Shown here one piece after another: positions 63,644 to 64,000 of a stretch of 64,000 nucleotides of DNA. How positions within the stretch are numbered: the stretch's first letter is position 1; the number at the start of each line of letters is the position of its first letter. This DNA is from JACCXG01 sp963785755 (GTDB lineage Bacteria > Acidobacteriota > Vicinamibacteria > Vicinamibacterales > 2-12-FULL-66-21): assembly GCA_963785755.1 (NCBI GenBank), contig CAWAXG010000047.1, forward strand, positions 79,031 to 143,030, read 5' to 3'. The translations under genes and the position numbers were made by a program. The notes beneath the pieces were generated by a model, which saw only the letters and a program-made list of their open reading frames with translations, was not told where the DNA came from and searched no databases.

Positions 63644-64000
63644 CTACTTGCCGGCCTCGATCGACACCAGCAGCGCCTCCGTCCACACGACATCGACCTT
63701 GTCGCCAACCTTCACCTTGGCGAGCGCCGACGTGTCCTGCACTTTGGAGGTGTACTTCCAGCCGTTGGGTCCGGTGAAGGTGATCGACAGGCACGTCCGG
63801 GTTGATGGCTGTAATCGTGGCCGCGATGGTCCGCTGCCTTGCTTTCGTGCCGCCCGGGGTGGCCTGCTCCGAACCGGTTGTGGCCTTCGCCATGGTGTCC
63901 ACTTCCGGCTCGCCGGGCCGCCGGAGCCTGACCACTACGTTGTCGTAGTAGCGGGCGTTCACCTTGTCACCGACCTTGATCTCTGCGAATCGCTTGATTT
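63644..64000 (-). CDS. Partial hypothetical protein of a repeated beta-strand family, one frameshift
   Basis: The gene enters from the right edge, so its N-terminus is missing. The visible part contains two similar units, each with a KVGDKV signature: EIKVGDKVNARYYDNVVVRL and KVKVGDKVDVVWTEALLVSI. Between them lie RQRTIAATITAINPDVP and ITFTGPNGWKYTSKVQDTSA. One extra base near 63798 breaks the frame between DVP and ITFTG. It resembles small exported beta-barrel proteins of unknown function found in many Gram-negatives. It is possibly co-transcribed with the sortase gene downstream, although a hairpin lies between them. Confidence 0.6.

Overview
This is a high-GC bacterial chromosome segment. 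I infer an acidobacterium (Acidobacteriota, possibly Vicinamibacteria-like); no rRNA or other marker gene is present to prove it. The inference rests on several gene types occurring together: an ECF sigma factor paired with a Ser/Thr kinase carrying PD40 propeller repeats, an Oar-like TonB receptor with an N-terminal carboxypeptidase-regulatory domain, a kinase fused to a sulfatase-modifying-factor domain and a hydrolase, and many two-component and sigma-54 regulators. A TonB receptor and a POTRA/beta-barrel protein indicate a Gram-negative envelope.

Layout. Positions 1-2587 hold two secreted beta-rich proteins. Positions 2588-7625 are visibly more AT-rich and decayed: an integrase remnant with a 14-bp tandem duplication, a tRNA T-loop-like motif, and a Ser/Thr kinase/ECF sigma pair broken by many frameshifts. 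A vanadium haloperoxidase-like gene and ftsH follow. Positions 11738-15569 (minus strand) form a compact Kai operon, kaiC-kaiB-kaiB-hybrid histidine kinase, with inverted repeats in front of it and a divergent YtxH-like gene and PP2C phosphatase. Positions 17.5-28.7 kb carry a TonB receptor, a hybrid kinase, a META-MliC protein, a HAD phosphatase-ATPase fusion with a 9-bp minisatellite linker, a Ca2+/H+ antiporter, a dimethylformamidase-like protein and a DUF1579 protein.

Positions 28.98-33.88 kb form an apparent operon: outer-membrane POTRA/barrel protein, small exported protein, NtrY-like kinase, NtrC-like regulator. Positions 36-40.6 kb hold three more proteins of the sigma-54 activator type, one with a degenerate GAFTGA motif and one that has lost its ATPase core. 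A large subtilisin with five CARDB repeats, a VapC-like toxin with an RHH-type antitoxin and its palindromic operator, a DUF192 protein, a second Ca2+/H+ exchanger and a K+ channel follow. Then come a kinase-PEGA-FGE-hydrolase protein coupled to a membrane dipeptidase, an aldo/keto reductase, a GNAT acetyltransferase, a truncated beta-lactamase-family gene, a LarA-like protein, a two-component pair, a TPR/PD40 protein, a sortase and a partial hypothetical gene.

Two features run through the window. First, at least three families of short foldable intergenic repeats occur in two or three copies each. Second, many long genes carry a single-base frameshift that is easily repaired on paper, while ftsH, the kai genes and the response regulators are intact. 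The frameshifts could be real decay or consensus indel errors; the sequence alone cannot decide.
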